Notes: generated by a model from the sequence alone, not told the origin. A stretch of DNA of 12,796 bases from Lysobacteraceae bacterium (GCA_017990865.1 JAGNNB010000041.1:1-12796), one strand, 5' to 3'; positions 1 to 7,016 are shown, numbered from the stretch's first letter. Numbers and translations: made by a program.

Positions 1-130
1 CGGGGAACTTGGTGTCTTCCAGCTTGGTTTCCTGCAACCCCACCACATCGGGTTTGGCGTCCTGCAGCCACTGCTCCAAATGCGGCAAGCGCACGTTGAG
101 GGAATTGACGTTCCAACTGGCGATTTTCAT
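1..130 (-). CDS. xthA: Exodeoxyribonuclease III, N-terminal part (runs off the window)
   Basis: The reverse strand from an ATG at 130-128 reads [20 protein letters not shown] and continues with [19 protein letters not shown], open to the window edge (43 codons visible). This is the N-terminus of the exonuclease III / AP endonuclease family: the SWNVNS stretch carries the metal-binding Asn and the LQETK motif carries the catalytic metal-binding Glu. The enzyme cuts DNA 5' of abasic sites and degrades one strand of duplex DNA from 3' ends in base excision repair. About 40 of an expected 250 or more residues are visible, so intactness cannot be judged. The upstream stretch (131-175) is AT-rich and probably holds its promoter. 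It is transcribed away from the effector genes and looks like the conserved chromosomal flank of the accessory block. Confidence 0.93.
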   Translation of the reverse strand, partial: MKIASWNVNSLNVRLPHLEQWLQDAKPDVVGLQETKLEDTKFP

Positions 131-351
131 GCTTTGCGAATTCTCTTTTAATATCAGTTAGATAATCAAATAACACGGGCGAAAACCTGGTCCGATCACT
201 CGACTGGCGACCCGAATTGCCGGCATTGCGCCCGTGAGGACACGTGCAGCAGCCTGATGCCGTATCAAGCCTACATCAGCGACCCGACCGCAAGCCTACT
301 CGGCTTCTGCGCTCGCGGTACTATCACCCCGTTGTCATCGAGGGAACGCGC
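131..351. other. Intergenic region between divergent xthA and effector/immunity pair
   Basis: The stretch is non-coding on the evidence available. Positions 138-175 are clearly AT-rich against the high-GC surroundings, as expected for the xthA promoter on the minus strand, but no hexamer pair is good enough to name. The 8-nt arms CACGGGCG (174-181) and CGCCCGTG (228-235) form an inverted repeat of unknown role. The downstream reading frame is open from a GTG at 244, but those 36 codons have Arg- and Pro-rich composition and precede a hydrophobic signal sequence, so 244-351 is treated as untranslated leader. Confidence 0.5.
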
Positions 352-1308
352 ATGACCCAACTGCTGCCGGTCGCCTGTCTATGGGTCGCGTGCCTGTCGC
401 TGGCATCGGGCGCGGGTTGCGCGCAGCGTCCGGCCAGCGCGGAAACCGCGAAGAAAACCGTCGAGACATCAGCACCCGCGCATCCGGCCGGCGAGAACCG
501 GGGAGCACATACGTTCATCGGGCGCTGGTCCTACGAAAGAAAGGCGGCATGCGCACCCGATTACTCCGCGGCGCTGGATTTGCGCGATGCCACCGAAAAG
601 ATCGCACGCGGCGATTGGACTTCGTACAACAGCGAAGATGGTTACGAGGGCAGCGTCATCGGCGAGCTGAGCGACGACAAGCTGCTGCTGCGTTTCTGCC
701 ATGCGACGGGCGCCCGAGCAGGCGGCCGGGCATGTCCGGACTTCGGGCCGGCGAAGGTGTACGTACGCAAGCGAGGTGAAGGTCTCGCGTGGCATCGCGT
801 CGAAGACGATACCGAGATAGGGCCCGGCGAGGACACGCCGCTCGAATCCGCCTGCGAGCAAGAGAAATACGCGCCGACCGCACAACCGATACCCCCGCCG
901 GCCCAAGCACCAAGCGGCTCGAAGAACCTCACGCAACCGTTCGTGGGCGAGTGGGCTTACGCTCAGGGCTGCGGCCGCAAGCATTCGGCCACGCTACGCA
1001 TTCGACCGGAATCCGAACGGAACGTCGCAGGCACATGGGATGACGGCAACCTCACCAGAGCCAGCAATGGCGCACTGATCGGCGAGGTTCGCAGCGGCAG
1101 GCTGTACCTGCGATTCTGTCGCGACACTCGGGAACACGGTCCCGGATCATGCCCGGCGTTCGCCGCAGAAGACGCCTATGCGGAGAGGGAAGGCGATCGT
1201 CTTGTCTGGCATCGGCAATACGGCAAGACGGGGTATGTCGAATATCTCAAACTGCACTACGTCGCCCCAGGCCAATCGCCGCCGCTGGCGAACGACTGCG
1301 CCGAATAG
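352..1308 (+). CDS. Secreted two-domain cysteine-rich protein, probable immunity protein of the downstream effector
   Basis: The protein has 318 residues from the ATG at 352, chosen because it follows GAGGGA and opens with an export signal (MTQLLPVACLWVACLSLASG, then AGCAQ). Cys23 could be a lipidated cysteine, but GAGC is a poor lipobox (Gly instead of Leu at -3), so a cleaved signal peptide is possible. After a Pro/Ala linker come two homologous domains, about 55-165 and 197-318. Both begin F(I/V)G.W.Y and share Cys positions in the order C, RFC, CP.F, C, with GELS/GEVRSG and L.WHR blocks. The regular Cys pattern suggests disulphides and a periplasmic location. It lies 38 nt upstream of an XVIPCD effector on the same strand. 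In Xanthomonas, immunity proteins for T4SS effectors are typically exported lipoproteins encoded next to the effector, so immunity is inferred from context. I do not recognise the domain family. Confidence 0.72.
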   Translation: MTQLLPVACLWVACLSLASGAGCAQRPASAETAKKTVETSAPAHPAGENRGAHTFIGRWSYERKAACAPDYSAALDLRDATEKIARGDWTSYNSEDGYEGSVIGELSDDKLLLRFCHATGARAGGRACPDFGPAKVYVRKRGEGLAWHRVEDDTEIGPGEDTPLESACEQEKYAPTAQPIPPPAQAPSGSKNLTQPFVGEWAYAQGCGRKHSATLRIRPESERNVAGTWDDGNLTRASNGALIGEVRSGRLYLRFCRDTREHGPGSCPAFAAEDAYAEREGDRLVWHRQYGKTGYVEYLKLHYVAPGQSPPLANDCAE

Positions 1309-1346
1309 GCCCAAACAATCGATCCGACGACAGGGGAGCAAGGAAC

Positions 1347-3134
1347 ATGGCCGAACCATTCGACGACGAACGCCGTGTCGCGCTGGGACCACAGCAGCGA
1401 AACGCACCTCAACGCGAAGTTGTGACGATTAACGGACTCAACGCTGTTTCCTACTTCGCGATCGGCGTGGCATCGGAAGGCGGTAGGAATCCGTACGCGC
1501 TCTCATTCGCCGGAAGCATCGGAAACGATGGCCGAATGCGGCCTGTGGATGACAGCGGCCTGACGATCGGTACCCTGCAAATCGACTTTGGGCAACGGCC
1601 TGCGGTCGCGAAAGAACTCGTCGAGGCTTATCAGGCCTGGGCTCCGGCGAACGAGAGATTTACGGCACAGAATCGCGATCGCGCGATCAGAGACCTAAGT
1701 CGGGACGGCGACGCGATTCGAGCCGATAACGGACGGTCGATGGATGCCGTTTCGCAAAGGCGCATCAACACCTACCTTGCGTCCGAAGCCGGGATCAATT
1801 TCGTGCATCGGCACGATGCTTTGCAGGCCCGGACGCTGGCCACTGACGTCTATACACCTTTGAGTACGACGCGTTTGTTCAGCAATGCGTCGTTCGACGA
1901 TCAGGTCAGAATAGCCACGGTGATGGGAAAGCTGCACAACCAGAACCCGGGGCAAGCCGAGCGAATGTTCGATCGCATCGAAAACAACGAATTTCGGAAT
2001 TTCGGCCAGCTCAATAACGCCATCACCGCCATCGGCGGGAGCATCCGCGATGGGCGTGACGACGCGCTACAAGGCGCGGAAGTGATCATCGCACTCCATC
2101 ATAGCGATCGACGAAGCCCGTTGCGGGACGATTGGAGCAGCGTTATTTCGAATCCCCTCGTCAATCCGAATGATCTCGACGCGAACAACGCCAATCGGAA
2201 TTTGCCGCGGCATTACGCCGTGATCAAAGAGCTGTTCTTGCAGCGTTCAAGTTCGCCGGAATTCATCGAAGCGCTCAGTCGAGGCGGCGATTATCGTATC
2301 GGCCAGACGTCGACCAAAAACGGCGAGAGGTTCGTCAGCGACGGCCTTTACGCATCCGGAAACAACTTCGTCGTTTGGGACAGGAACGGGCACGGCATCG
2401 CCAGTATCAATGGCGTCTACAGCGAGTTCGATCGCGATCAATTGCGGCGCGTGAACAATCGCGACGGCACGATCGATCTGCAATTGGAGCGCAATGGGCG
2501 ACGGACGCCTCTTCTTCATATCGACCCCGACGCACCGGATCTGCGGCCCGTTGCGCCGCAACCGCGCGGACAGGGTCGGCGCGCGTCTTTGGACATCGAA
2601 GAACCCGGCCAATCGCTCGAAAGTCGGCCGCGGACAGCGCTGATTTCCGACCCGGGTTTCGACGCGTCCGCACATCAGACCTGGCTGCAAACCTCGACTG
2701 CGCTCGACCGCGCGCCGATCGAAAAGCTCGGCGATCTGTCGCCACAGCAGCGCGAACGTCTCGCCGCCAACGTGGCGGCGAACGTCGTCGGCGACGTTCA
2801 AACAGGCATGACGGGCGTGACCCGGATCGACGCGAGCACGATCGTCAATCCGCAAACCGGTCTGCCGCAATACGTGATCGCAGGCCAGGGCGACCCGACC
2901 ACGGCGCACTACAAGCGCGTCGCGGTCGATCTGGGGCAAGCGATCGAGACCCCCGTCGAGCGTTCGTCCGAGATCGCCAATGCCGGCGTGGACGCGCGGG
3001 AACAAAAGCAAGCGCAGACCATCGCCCAGGCGCAAACCCTGCAACAAGACGCGCCGAACGGCCCAACGATGACGCTCGGGGGCCGGACCATCGGGATGGC
3101 CGGTCAGGACGGCAGCGCTTCCGGTACCGGCTGA
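1347..3134 (+). CDS. Type IV secretion effector (X-Tfe type) with lysozyme-like N-terminus and C-terminal XVIPCD
   Basis: The protein has 595 residues from the ATG at 1347, preceded by a purine-rich AGGGGAGCAAGGA. The frame is open further upstream, but that part overlaps the preceding gene. There is no signal peptide. Residues about 25-260 resemble peptidoglycan-cleaving effectors: AIGVASEGGRNPYALS with a candidate catalytic Glu44, then SGLTIGTLQIDFGQ (70-83). Residues about 370-425 hold a small beta-rich stretch (VVWDRNGHG, then SINGVYSEF). From about 435 the sequence fits the XVIPCD recognised by VirD4 of the Xanthomonadales antibacterial T4SS: DPGFDASAHQTW, a basic/acidic helix, then YVIAGQGDPTTAHYKRV and QAIETPVERSSE (to about 540), followed by a Gln-rich tail (551-569). 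The inferred role is delivery into rival cells to cut peptidoglycan, with the upstream protein giving self-protection. No T4SS structural genes are in view. The XVIPCD is the firmest part, and the exact hydrolase activity the weakest. Confidence 0.82.
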   Translation: MAEPFDDERRVALGPQQRNAPQREVVTINGLNAVSYFAIGVASEGGRNPYALSFAGSIGNDGRMRPVDDSGLTIGTLQIDFGQRPAVAKELVEAYQAWAPANERFTAQNRDRAIRDLSRDGDAIRADNGRSMDAVSQRRINTYLASEAGINFVHRHDALQARTLATDVYTPLSTTRLFSNASFDDQVRIATVMGKLHNQNPGQAERMFDRIENNEFRNFGQLNNAITAIGGSIRDGRDDALQGAEVIIALHHSDRRSPLRDDWSSVISNPLVNPNDLDANNANRNLPRHYAVIKELFLQRSSSPEFIEALSRGGDYRIGQTSTKNGERFVSDGLYASGNNFVVWDRNGHGIASINGVYSEFDRDQLRRVNNRDGTIDLQLERNGRRTPLLHIDPDAPDLRPVAPQPRGQGRRASLDIEEPGQSLESRPRTALISDPGFDASAHQTWLQTSTALDRAPIEKLGDLSPQQRERLAANVAANVVGDVQTGMTGVTRIDASTIVNPQTGLPQYVIAGQGDPTTAHYKRVAVDLGQAIETPVERSSEIANAGVDAREQKQAQTIAQAQTLQQDAPNGPTMTLGGRTIGMAGQDGSASGTG

Positions 3135-3147
3135 ACGGTTGGAGGCA

Positions 3148-3526
3148 GTTCCAGCTTTAGGCTAAAGCGCATTTCCTGATCTGTTACGCTCATCTCCTCT
3201 CACAGCAACACCACACCACCTGTTCCGGCTAGAGCGCATTTCCTGATCTGTTACGCTCCAACGGCCAGCGGGCAAAGAAAGTGAAGATGTTCCGGCTAGA
3301 GCGCATTTCCTGATCTGTTACGCTCTCTCGCTGGTCATGGCGCCTCCACTTTGTAGTTCCGGCTAGAGCGCATTTCCTGATCTGTTACGCTCGGCCATGA
3401 GTAACGACATGACGGATGCTGAGTTCCGGCTAGAGCGCATTTCCTGATTTGTTATGCTCGTCTGGTCACTCATGGCCGGCTCCCGCTTTGTTCCGGCTAA
3501 AGCGCATTTCCTGATCTGTTACGCTC
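3148..3526 (+). CRISPR. Type II-C CRISPR array, 6 repeats and 5 spacers
   Basis: Repeats of 37 nt start at 3222, 3289, 3356, 3423 and 3490, exactly 67 nt apart, plus a variant first repeat at 3148-3191. All five spacers are 30 nt: 3192-3221, 3259-3288, 3326-3355, 3393-3422 and 3460-3489. The repeat begins GTTCCGGCTAGAGCGC and ends GATCTGTTACGCTC. Repeat positions 9-30 are the exact reverse complement of the tracrRNA anti-repeat at 6874-6895, which fixes crRNA orientation on the plus strand, opposite to cas9. Each repeat ends with TGTTACGCT, a possible extended -10 element (TGnTAnnnT), as in other II-C arrays where every repeat carries its own promoter. Repeat 1 has a 7-nt insertion. Repeat 5 has two C-to-T changes (positions 27 and 33). 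Repeats 1 and 6 share a G-to-A change (position 11). No spacer obviously matches elsewhere in the window. There is no visible leader; the array sits between the effector stop and a broken cas1. Confidence 0.97.
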
Positions 3527-3618
3527 AGTTCGGCGCCATGACGCTCCGCCACCAGGAAGCCGCGATCCATGTGCAGATAGCGACCTTCGCCCGCCAACTC
3601 GACGATGCGGCCGATCAT
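3527..3618 (-). pseudogene. cas1: cas1 remnant, first ~30 codons, cut at the edge of the last CRISPR repeat
   Basis: The reverse strand from the ATG at 3618-3616 reads MIGRIVELAGEGRYLHMDRG then FLVAERHGAEL, a clear match to the start of type II Cas1 (typically MIGRIVEIAEDGRHL..RGFLVV). Its ATG overlaps the cas9 TGA in an ATGA arrangement, the normal translational coupling of cas9-cas1. The similarity ends at residue 30-31, precisely where CRISPR repeat 6 begins. The frame then runs through repeat DNA and stops at 3466, giving a 50-residue chimera. Cas1 is normally about 300 residues, with its catalytic Glu/His/Asp in the missing part, so no integrase can be made. cas2 is absent too. The family assignment rests on about 30 residues but is strengthened by position and coupling. 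Confidence 0.88.
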
Positions 3619-6600
3619 GGCGTGAAGCCCGGGTCGTTGACATAACCGAGGATATCGACGCCGACGACGCGTGCTTGAATCTGTTTCAGCGCTGATGGCG
3701 CTTTGAAAAGGTAGCGTAAGTCCTTGTTGCGCGCGCGCATATCGACGTTCGCTTCGTTGGACGCGACCAGGGCGATCATTCCCTCGGTGAATCTGGTGAT
3801 ACGCAGCAGTTGCGCGCGCCCGTCGATCTCGGTCATCAGGATGTCGCCCTTGCGCAGACGCATCAGCAAAGGCCGTCCTTCGCCGTCGAATTTTGGGGTG
3901 CTTTCCGCCTCGCGTTCCGGCCACTGGTTCGCTTCGTAGAGTGTGGCGACGCGGCCGTCCCAACGACCATCGTCGCGAAGGAAAATGTCGTAGCAGTAGT
4001 TGCCGTCGCCTTTGACGTAGCGATAGGGCTTTCGATCGCGTCGGTCGTGAATCGGGATCACCGACAAGCGTTCTTGCTTCATCACGCGGCGAATCCCGGT
4101 GCTTTCACCGAACCGCTGCAACGCAGCCTTGATGTCCTTGGCGCTGCCCAGCGGTTCGAGCACGGCCTGCAGGCGCGTACGCAGGCCGTCGTCGGCGAGG
4201 CCCCCCAGATCGGCCACGCCCTTCAGGCTGTCCAGCGGCACGTACCGGCCCACCAAGGGCACGCCTTTTTTGTCCGCTTCTCCGCGCAGCCCGTAATGCG
4301 TGTCGTTGTGGAGCGCGGCTTCCCTGCCGTGATCCGGCTTATGCGACACCACCACCTTATTCAAGGTGTCGCGCAAATCGTCGCGGAAGCTGGGCCATGG
4401 GAACGCCAAGTTTTCCAACAAACGGTGTTCGCCGCGTGTCTCCGCGCGCGCTGCGGCAGTGGCCACGCGCTGAATCAAGCTGCGACCGCATAAGCCGACG
4501 ACCGCGGCATCGAGCGCGTGATGGCGGTGATCGTTGCGGTTCTTGAGGTTGTCGCCGGACAACATGCGGTTCAACCCCCATTTGCCGCGCAGCATGCCGG
4601 TGAGTTTGCCGGTGCTGGTCCAAACGCGATCCTTGTGGCAGACATAGCTGAGGTATTGTTTGGCGACGCGCGAGAGGTAGGCGGTGTCGGTGAGGTGGCG
4701 GGCGAGGAAATCCTGATCGCCCAGAAAATGTCGCAGCGCGTCTTCGCGGAAATGTTCGGCCTTGCGGCGCGTGGCCGGATGTTTGCTGCCGGCGAACAAC
4801 TGCTGCACGCGCGACTCGATCGCAGCCCAATCGTAGCCCGGCGGCGAATGGCCGAAGGCTTCGTACGGCGTGCTGTTGCCTTTGTCGCGGTTGGCCTGAC
4901 GAAGACAGAGCGCTTTATTGCCGTTGCCGTCGTGCAGCGAGCGCGAGAACGGCAAAATATGATCGATTTCCACTTCGTCGCTGAACAGCATCGCCATGCC
5001 GATGCGGCGACCGGAGTAGACGCAGACGCGATCGAGCGCATCGTCCTCGCCGAGTTCGCGCCATAGCCGCAGACGCAGTCGATTCTCCCGATTGGGCGCT
5101 TGGCTGAGTGCGGTCAATGTTCGATCGAAGGCTTCGTTGCGCTTTTGGTTGTCGGCCTGTTCGCGTTCGATCTCGCGACGCCTTTCGCCGGAAAGCCCGA
5201 ATTCGCGCGCCAACTCGACGACGATCTCGCGCGGATGGCCATAACGGCGAATCAAGGCGTTCATCAGTTGTCGCAACTGATTCAAACCGATATGCACGGT
5301 AGGGTTGGCGATTTTGCCGTAGCGGCGCTCTTCCGGGTCTTTGGCGGACTCGGCCGGCGCGGTGTAGTTGCGCAGCACTTCGCCGTAGTACGGCATGCGC
5401 TTGTAGAACTCGCCGGTATGCAACTGCGAGTGATGCGCGTAACCCGCGCGCTGCACGGCGATGTCGTAGGTCACGACCTCGCGCTCCAGCTCGGGCACGA
5501 TCCGCTGCAAGGCTTTGCGGCTCAGGCTGCCATAGTCTTCGGGCAATCGGATGCGGGCGATCGCGCGAGCCTGCTCCGGCGCGATTCGGGGCGACTGCGC
5601 GAGCGCGTCCAGCCAGTGTTGTTCGAAAGGCTGCGGTCGCAGGATGTCCCTGGCTGGCGCGGTGTCGCCGGGCAGCGCCTGCAGCGCTTGGATCAGCGCA
5701 TCGTCCTGGTCGGCGCGCTCCACCAAGACGGCCAGCGCTTCTTGCGTAGGTTCGGGCAACGACCACCATGCTTCGCCCAGCGCGGCGGGATCCGAAAATT
5801 GCGCCGACGCGGCATCGCCGTTGAGCCCTTTGCGCTTTTCGGATTCCAGATTGAACGCGGTGGCTTTGCCGAGGCCGGCCGCCTTGGCGAGTTTGGCGAA
5901 GCTGACTTGCTTGGGCTCGCTCAGCAGCAGATCGCGCATGCGATTGCGTTCGTCGAGGCTCAGCGGGCGGTAGCCGACGCCCTCTTTCACGCGGAGATTG
6001 TTCAATTCCTGCAGAACGCGGAAACGCTGCTGCAGCGGCGCGCACAGCGGTAGCCGATGTTCGTGTTCTTCGAACAGACAGCGCCCGGGCAGCACGGGCT
6101 TGAGGCGGCGCTGGAACAACAAGATATCGATGAGCGTGTCGTGCAATGCTTGCGTCAGCAGATTTGTGTGATGCGCTTGTTGCGCTGCCCACAATCGCTC
6201 GAATTCGTCCTGCACCATGTCGCGCTGCAGATACAGCACGTAGTTGCCGTCGCTGCTGCGACGCGCACGCACCGGGCGGCGTTGGGCGTGTTCGCGGCCA
6301 AGATATTCGCCGACGGTACGGCAACCCGCAGCATCGATGCGGCGTTGAAGCGCTTTCACCGCTTCCTTGACTTTGCCCGATTCCTTTTCTTTCTCGGCGT
6401 CGCCTCGGTCTTTGCGGCTGCTCTTGAAGCCGCGCTTGCGGCAGAGGTGATACAAGGCCCGACCGAATTGATGCAAGCTGAGCGGCTCATCCAGCCCTTT
6501 GAGTCTGAGCTGGTAGGGGTCTTCTTGCTGGATCGCTTTTCGGCCTGCATCGTCGGCGGGCATGAGTCCCGCTTCGATCAACGCCTGCATCAGTTTTTGG

Positions 6601-6821
6601 CGACGCTTGAGGACGCGATCGCGGCGGCGACGGGCTTGGCGAGCCTGACGGCGACTGGCCGCGAGCGATGCGAGCGTTTTCGGATCGCGCCCATCCGAAA
6701 AAATCCGCGAACCCATCCTGACGATTCGCTGCGGCTCGCCTTCCGTATCGAGTGCATAGACGCACCAACCGATGGAATTGGTACCGATATCCAAGCCCAG
6801 TCTGTAATCCAGTTTCGCCAT
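3615..6821 (-). CDS. cas9: CRISPR-associated endonuclease Cas9, type II-C, 1068 aa
   Basis: This is the RNA-guided double-strand DNA nuclease of the locus. The start at 6821 follows GGGAGGA at 6825-6831. Length is typical of compact II-C Cas9. Visible parts: RuvC-I at 6-20 (YRLGLDIGTNSIGW, catalytic D11); Arg-rich bridge helix about 54-78; helical recognition lobe about 80-480; RuvC-II at 531-540 (REIVVELARE, E536); HNH about 595-660 (EVEIDHILPFSRSL, D620 and H621, with N635 in GNKALC); RuvC-III at 761-775 (HRHHALDAAVVG, H768 and D771); then a wedge/PAM-interacting C-terminal region to 1068. Every expected catalytic residue is present and no frameshift is seen, so it should be cleavage-competent. 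The stop overlaps the ATG of a cas1 remnant. The tracrRNA is divergent, with its anti-repeat only 52 nt upstream of the ATG. PAM preference cannot be read from sequence. The locus has no csn2 or cas4, consistent with II-C. Confidence 0.98.
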   Translation of the reverse strand: MAKLDYRLGLDIGTNSIGWCVYALDTEGEPQRIVRMGSRIFSDGRDPKTLASLAASRRQARQARRRRDRVLKRRQKLMQALIEAGLMPADDAGRKAIQQEDPYQLRLKGLDEPLSLHQFGRALYHLCRKRGFKSSRKDRGDAEKEKESGKVKEAVKALQRRIDAAGCRTVGEYLGREHAQRRPVRARRSSDGNYVLYLQRDMVQDEFERLWAAQQAHHTNLLTQALHDTLIDILLFQRRLKPVLPGRCLFEEHEHRLPLCAPLQQRFRVLQELNNLRVKEGVGYRPLSLDERNRMRDLLLSEPKQVSFAKLAKAAGLGKATAFNLESEKRKGLNGDAASAQFSDPAALGEAWWSLPEPTQEALAVLVERADQDDALIQALQALPGDTAPARDILRPQPFEQHWLDALAQSPRIAPEQARAIARIRLPEDYGSLSRKALQRIVPELEREVVTYDIAVQRAGYAHHSQLHTGEFYKRMPYYGEVLRNYTAPAESAKDPEERRYGKIANPTVHIGLNQLRQLMNALIRRYGHPREIVVELAREFGLSGERRREIEREQADNQKRNEAFDRTLTALSQAPNRENRLRLRLWRELGEDDALDRVCVYSGRRIGMAMLFSDEVEIDHILPFSRSLHDGNGNKALCLRQANRDKGNSTPYEAFGHSPPGYDWAAIESRVQQLFAGSKHPATRRKAEHFREDALRHFLGDQDFLARHLTDTAYLSRVAKQYLSYVCHKDRVWTSTGKLTGMLRGKWGLNRMLSGDNLKNRNDHRHHALDAAVVGLCGRSLIQRVATAAARAETRGEHRLLENLAFPWPSFRDDLRDTLNKVVVSHKPDHGREAALHNDTHYGLRGEADKKGVPLVGRYVPLDSLKGVADLGGLADDGLRTRLQAVLEPLGSAKDIKAALQRFGESTGIRRVMKQERLSVIPIHDRRDRKPYRYVKGDGNYCYDIFLRDDGRWDGRVATLYEANQWPEREAESTPKFDGEGRPLLMRLRKGDILMTEIDGRAQLLRITRFTEGMIALVASNEANVDMRARNKDLRYLFKAPSALKQIQARVVGVDILGYVNDPGFTP

Positions 6822-6833
6822 GTGTCCTCCCGG

Positions 6834-6862
6834 TTGACGTTGCGACCGCCCTGACGTAGTGT
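6834..6862 (+). promoter_or_regulatory. Candidate tracrRNA promoter
   Basis: TTGACG at 6834-6839 and TAGTGT at 6857-6862 are separated by 17 nt, a good sigma-70 spacing, with 5 of 6 and 3 of 6 consensus bases. A start about 7 nt later (near 6869) falls just before the anti-repeat, where a II-C tracrRNA should begin. The promoter lies within the 5' leader region of the divergent cas9 gene, so the two transcription units share this 52-nt interval. It is a prediction from motif and position only. Confidence 0.55.
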
Positions 6863-6868
6863 CGGCGG

Positions 6869-6966
6869 CACTGACAGATCAGGAAATGCGCTCTATCCGC
6901 TAACAAGCTGCTCAGCTTCGGCTGATAGATGCACCAAATCAGGCAAGGCCGGGCAACCGGCCTTTG
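6869..6966 (+). ncRNA. tracrRNA of the type II-C locus
   Basis: Positions 6874-6895 are a 22-nt perfect reverse complement of the CRISPR repeat core (repeat positions 9-30), and similarity continues more loosely to about 6904 (TCCGCTAAC against repeat start GTTCCGG). The rest has tracrRNA architecture: a short hairpin TCAGC-TTCG-GCTGA (6912-6925), a single-stranded linker, and a perfect 8-bp hairpin AAGGCCGG-GCAA-CCGGCCTT (6945-6964) closed by a GNRA tetraloop. Paired with a crRNA it would be cut by RNase III and held by Cas9. The 5' end is inferred from the promoter at 6834-6862. The 3' end may be just after 6964 or at the T-run near 7016. Neighbouring cas9 on the opposite strand supports the call. 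Confidence 0.9.
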
Positions 6967-6977
6967 TCGTGTCTGGC

Positions 6978-7016
6978 CGGCGGATATCATGTAACAACGT
7001 TGCCGCCGCTTTTTTT
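6978..7016 (+). terminator. Candidate Rho-independent terminator after tracrRNA
   Basis: CGGCGG (6978-6983) can pair with CCGCCG (7003-7008) across a 19-nt loop, followed by C and seven T residues (7010-7016). The T-run is conspicuous in GC-rich DNA and lies on the tracrRNA strand 14 nt beyond its last hairpin. The long loop makes the stem unremarkable; an alternative is that the 6945-6964 hairpin ends the transcript by itself with the short T-run there. Confidence 0.5.

Noticed and set aside
244..351. N-terminal extension of the Cys-rich protein from the GTG at 244
   Set aside because: It would bury the signal sequence behind 36 Arg/Pro-rich residues. The ATG at 352 has a GAGGGA site and starts directly with a hydrophobic signal.
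3527..3556. The 30 nt after repeat 6 read as a sixth spacer taken from cas1
   Set aside because: No repeat follows at 3557, and the cas1 coding sequence continues without a break to its ATG and the coupled cas9 stop, so it is the native gene start and not a captured spacer.
3466..3963. A 165-codon minus-strand frame overlapping the cas9 3' end
   Set aside because: Its first part is an out-of-frame shadow of cas9 (Arg-rich, low complexity). Only the last 50 codons from the ATG at 3618 have meaning, as the cas1 remnant running into repeats.
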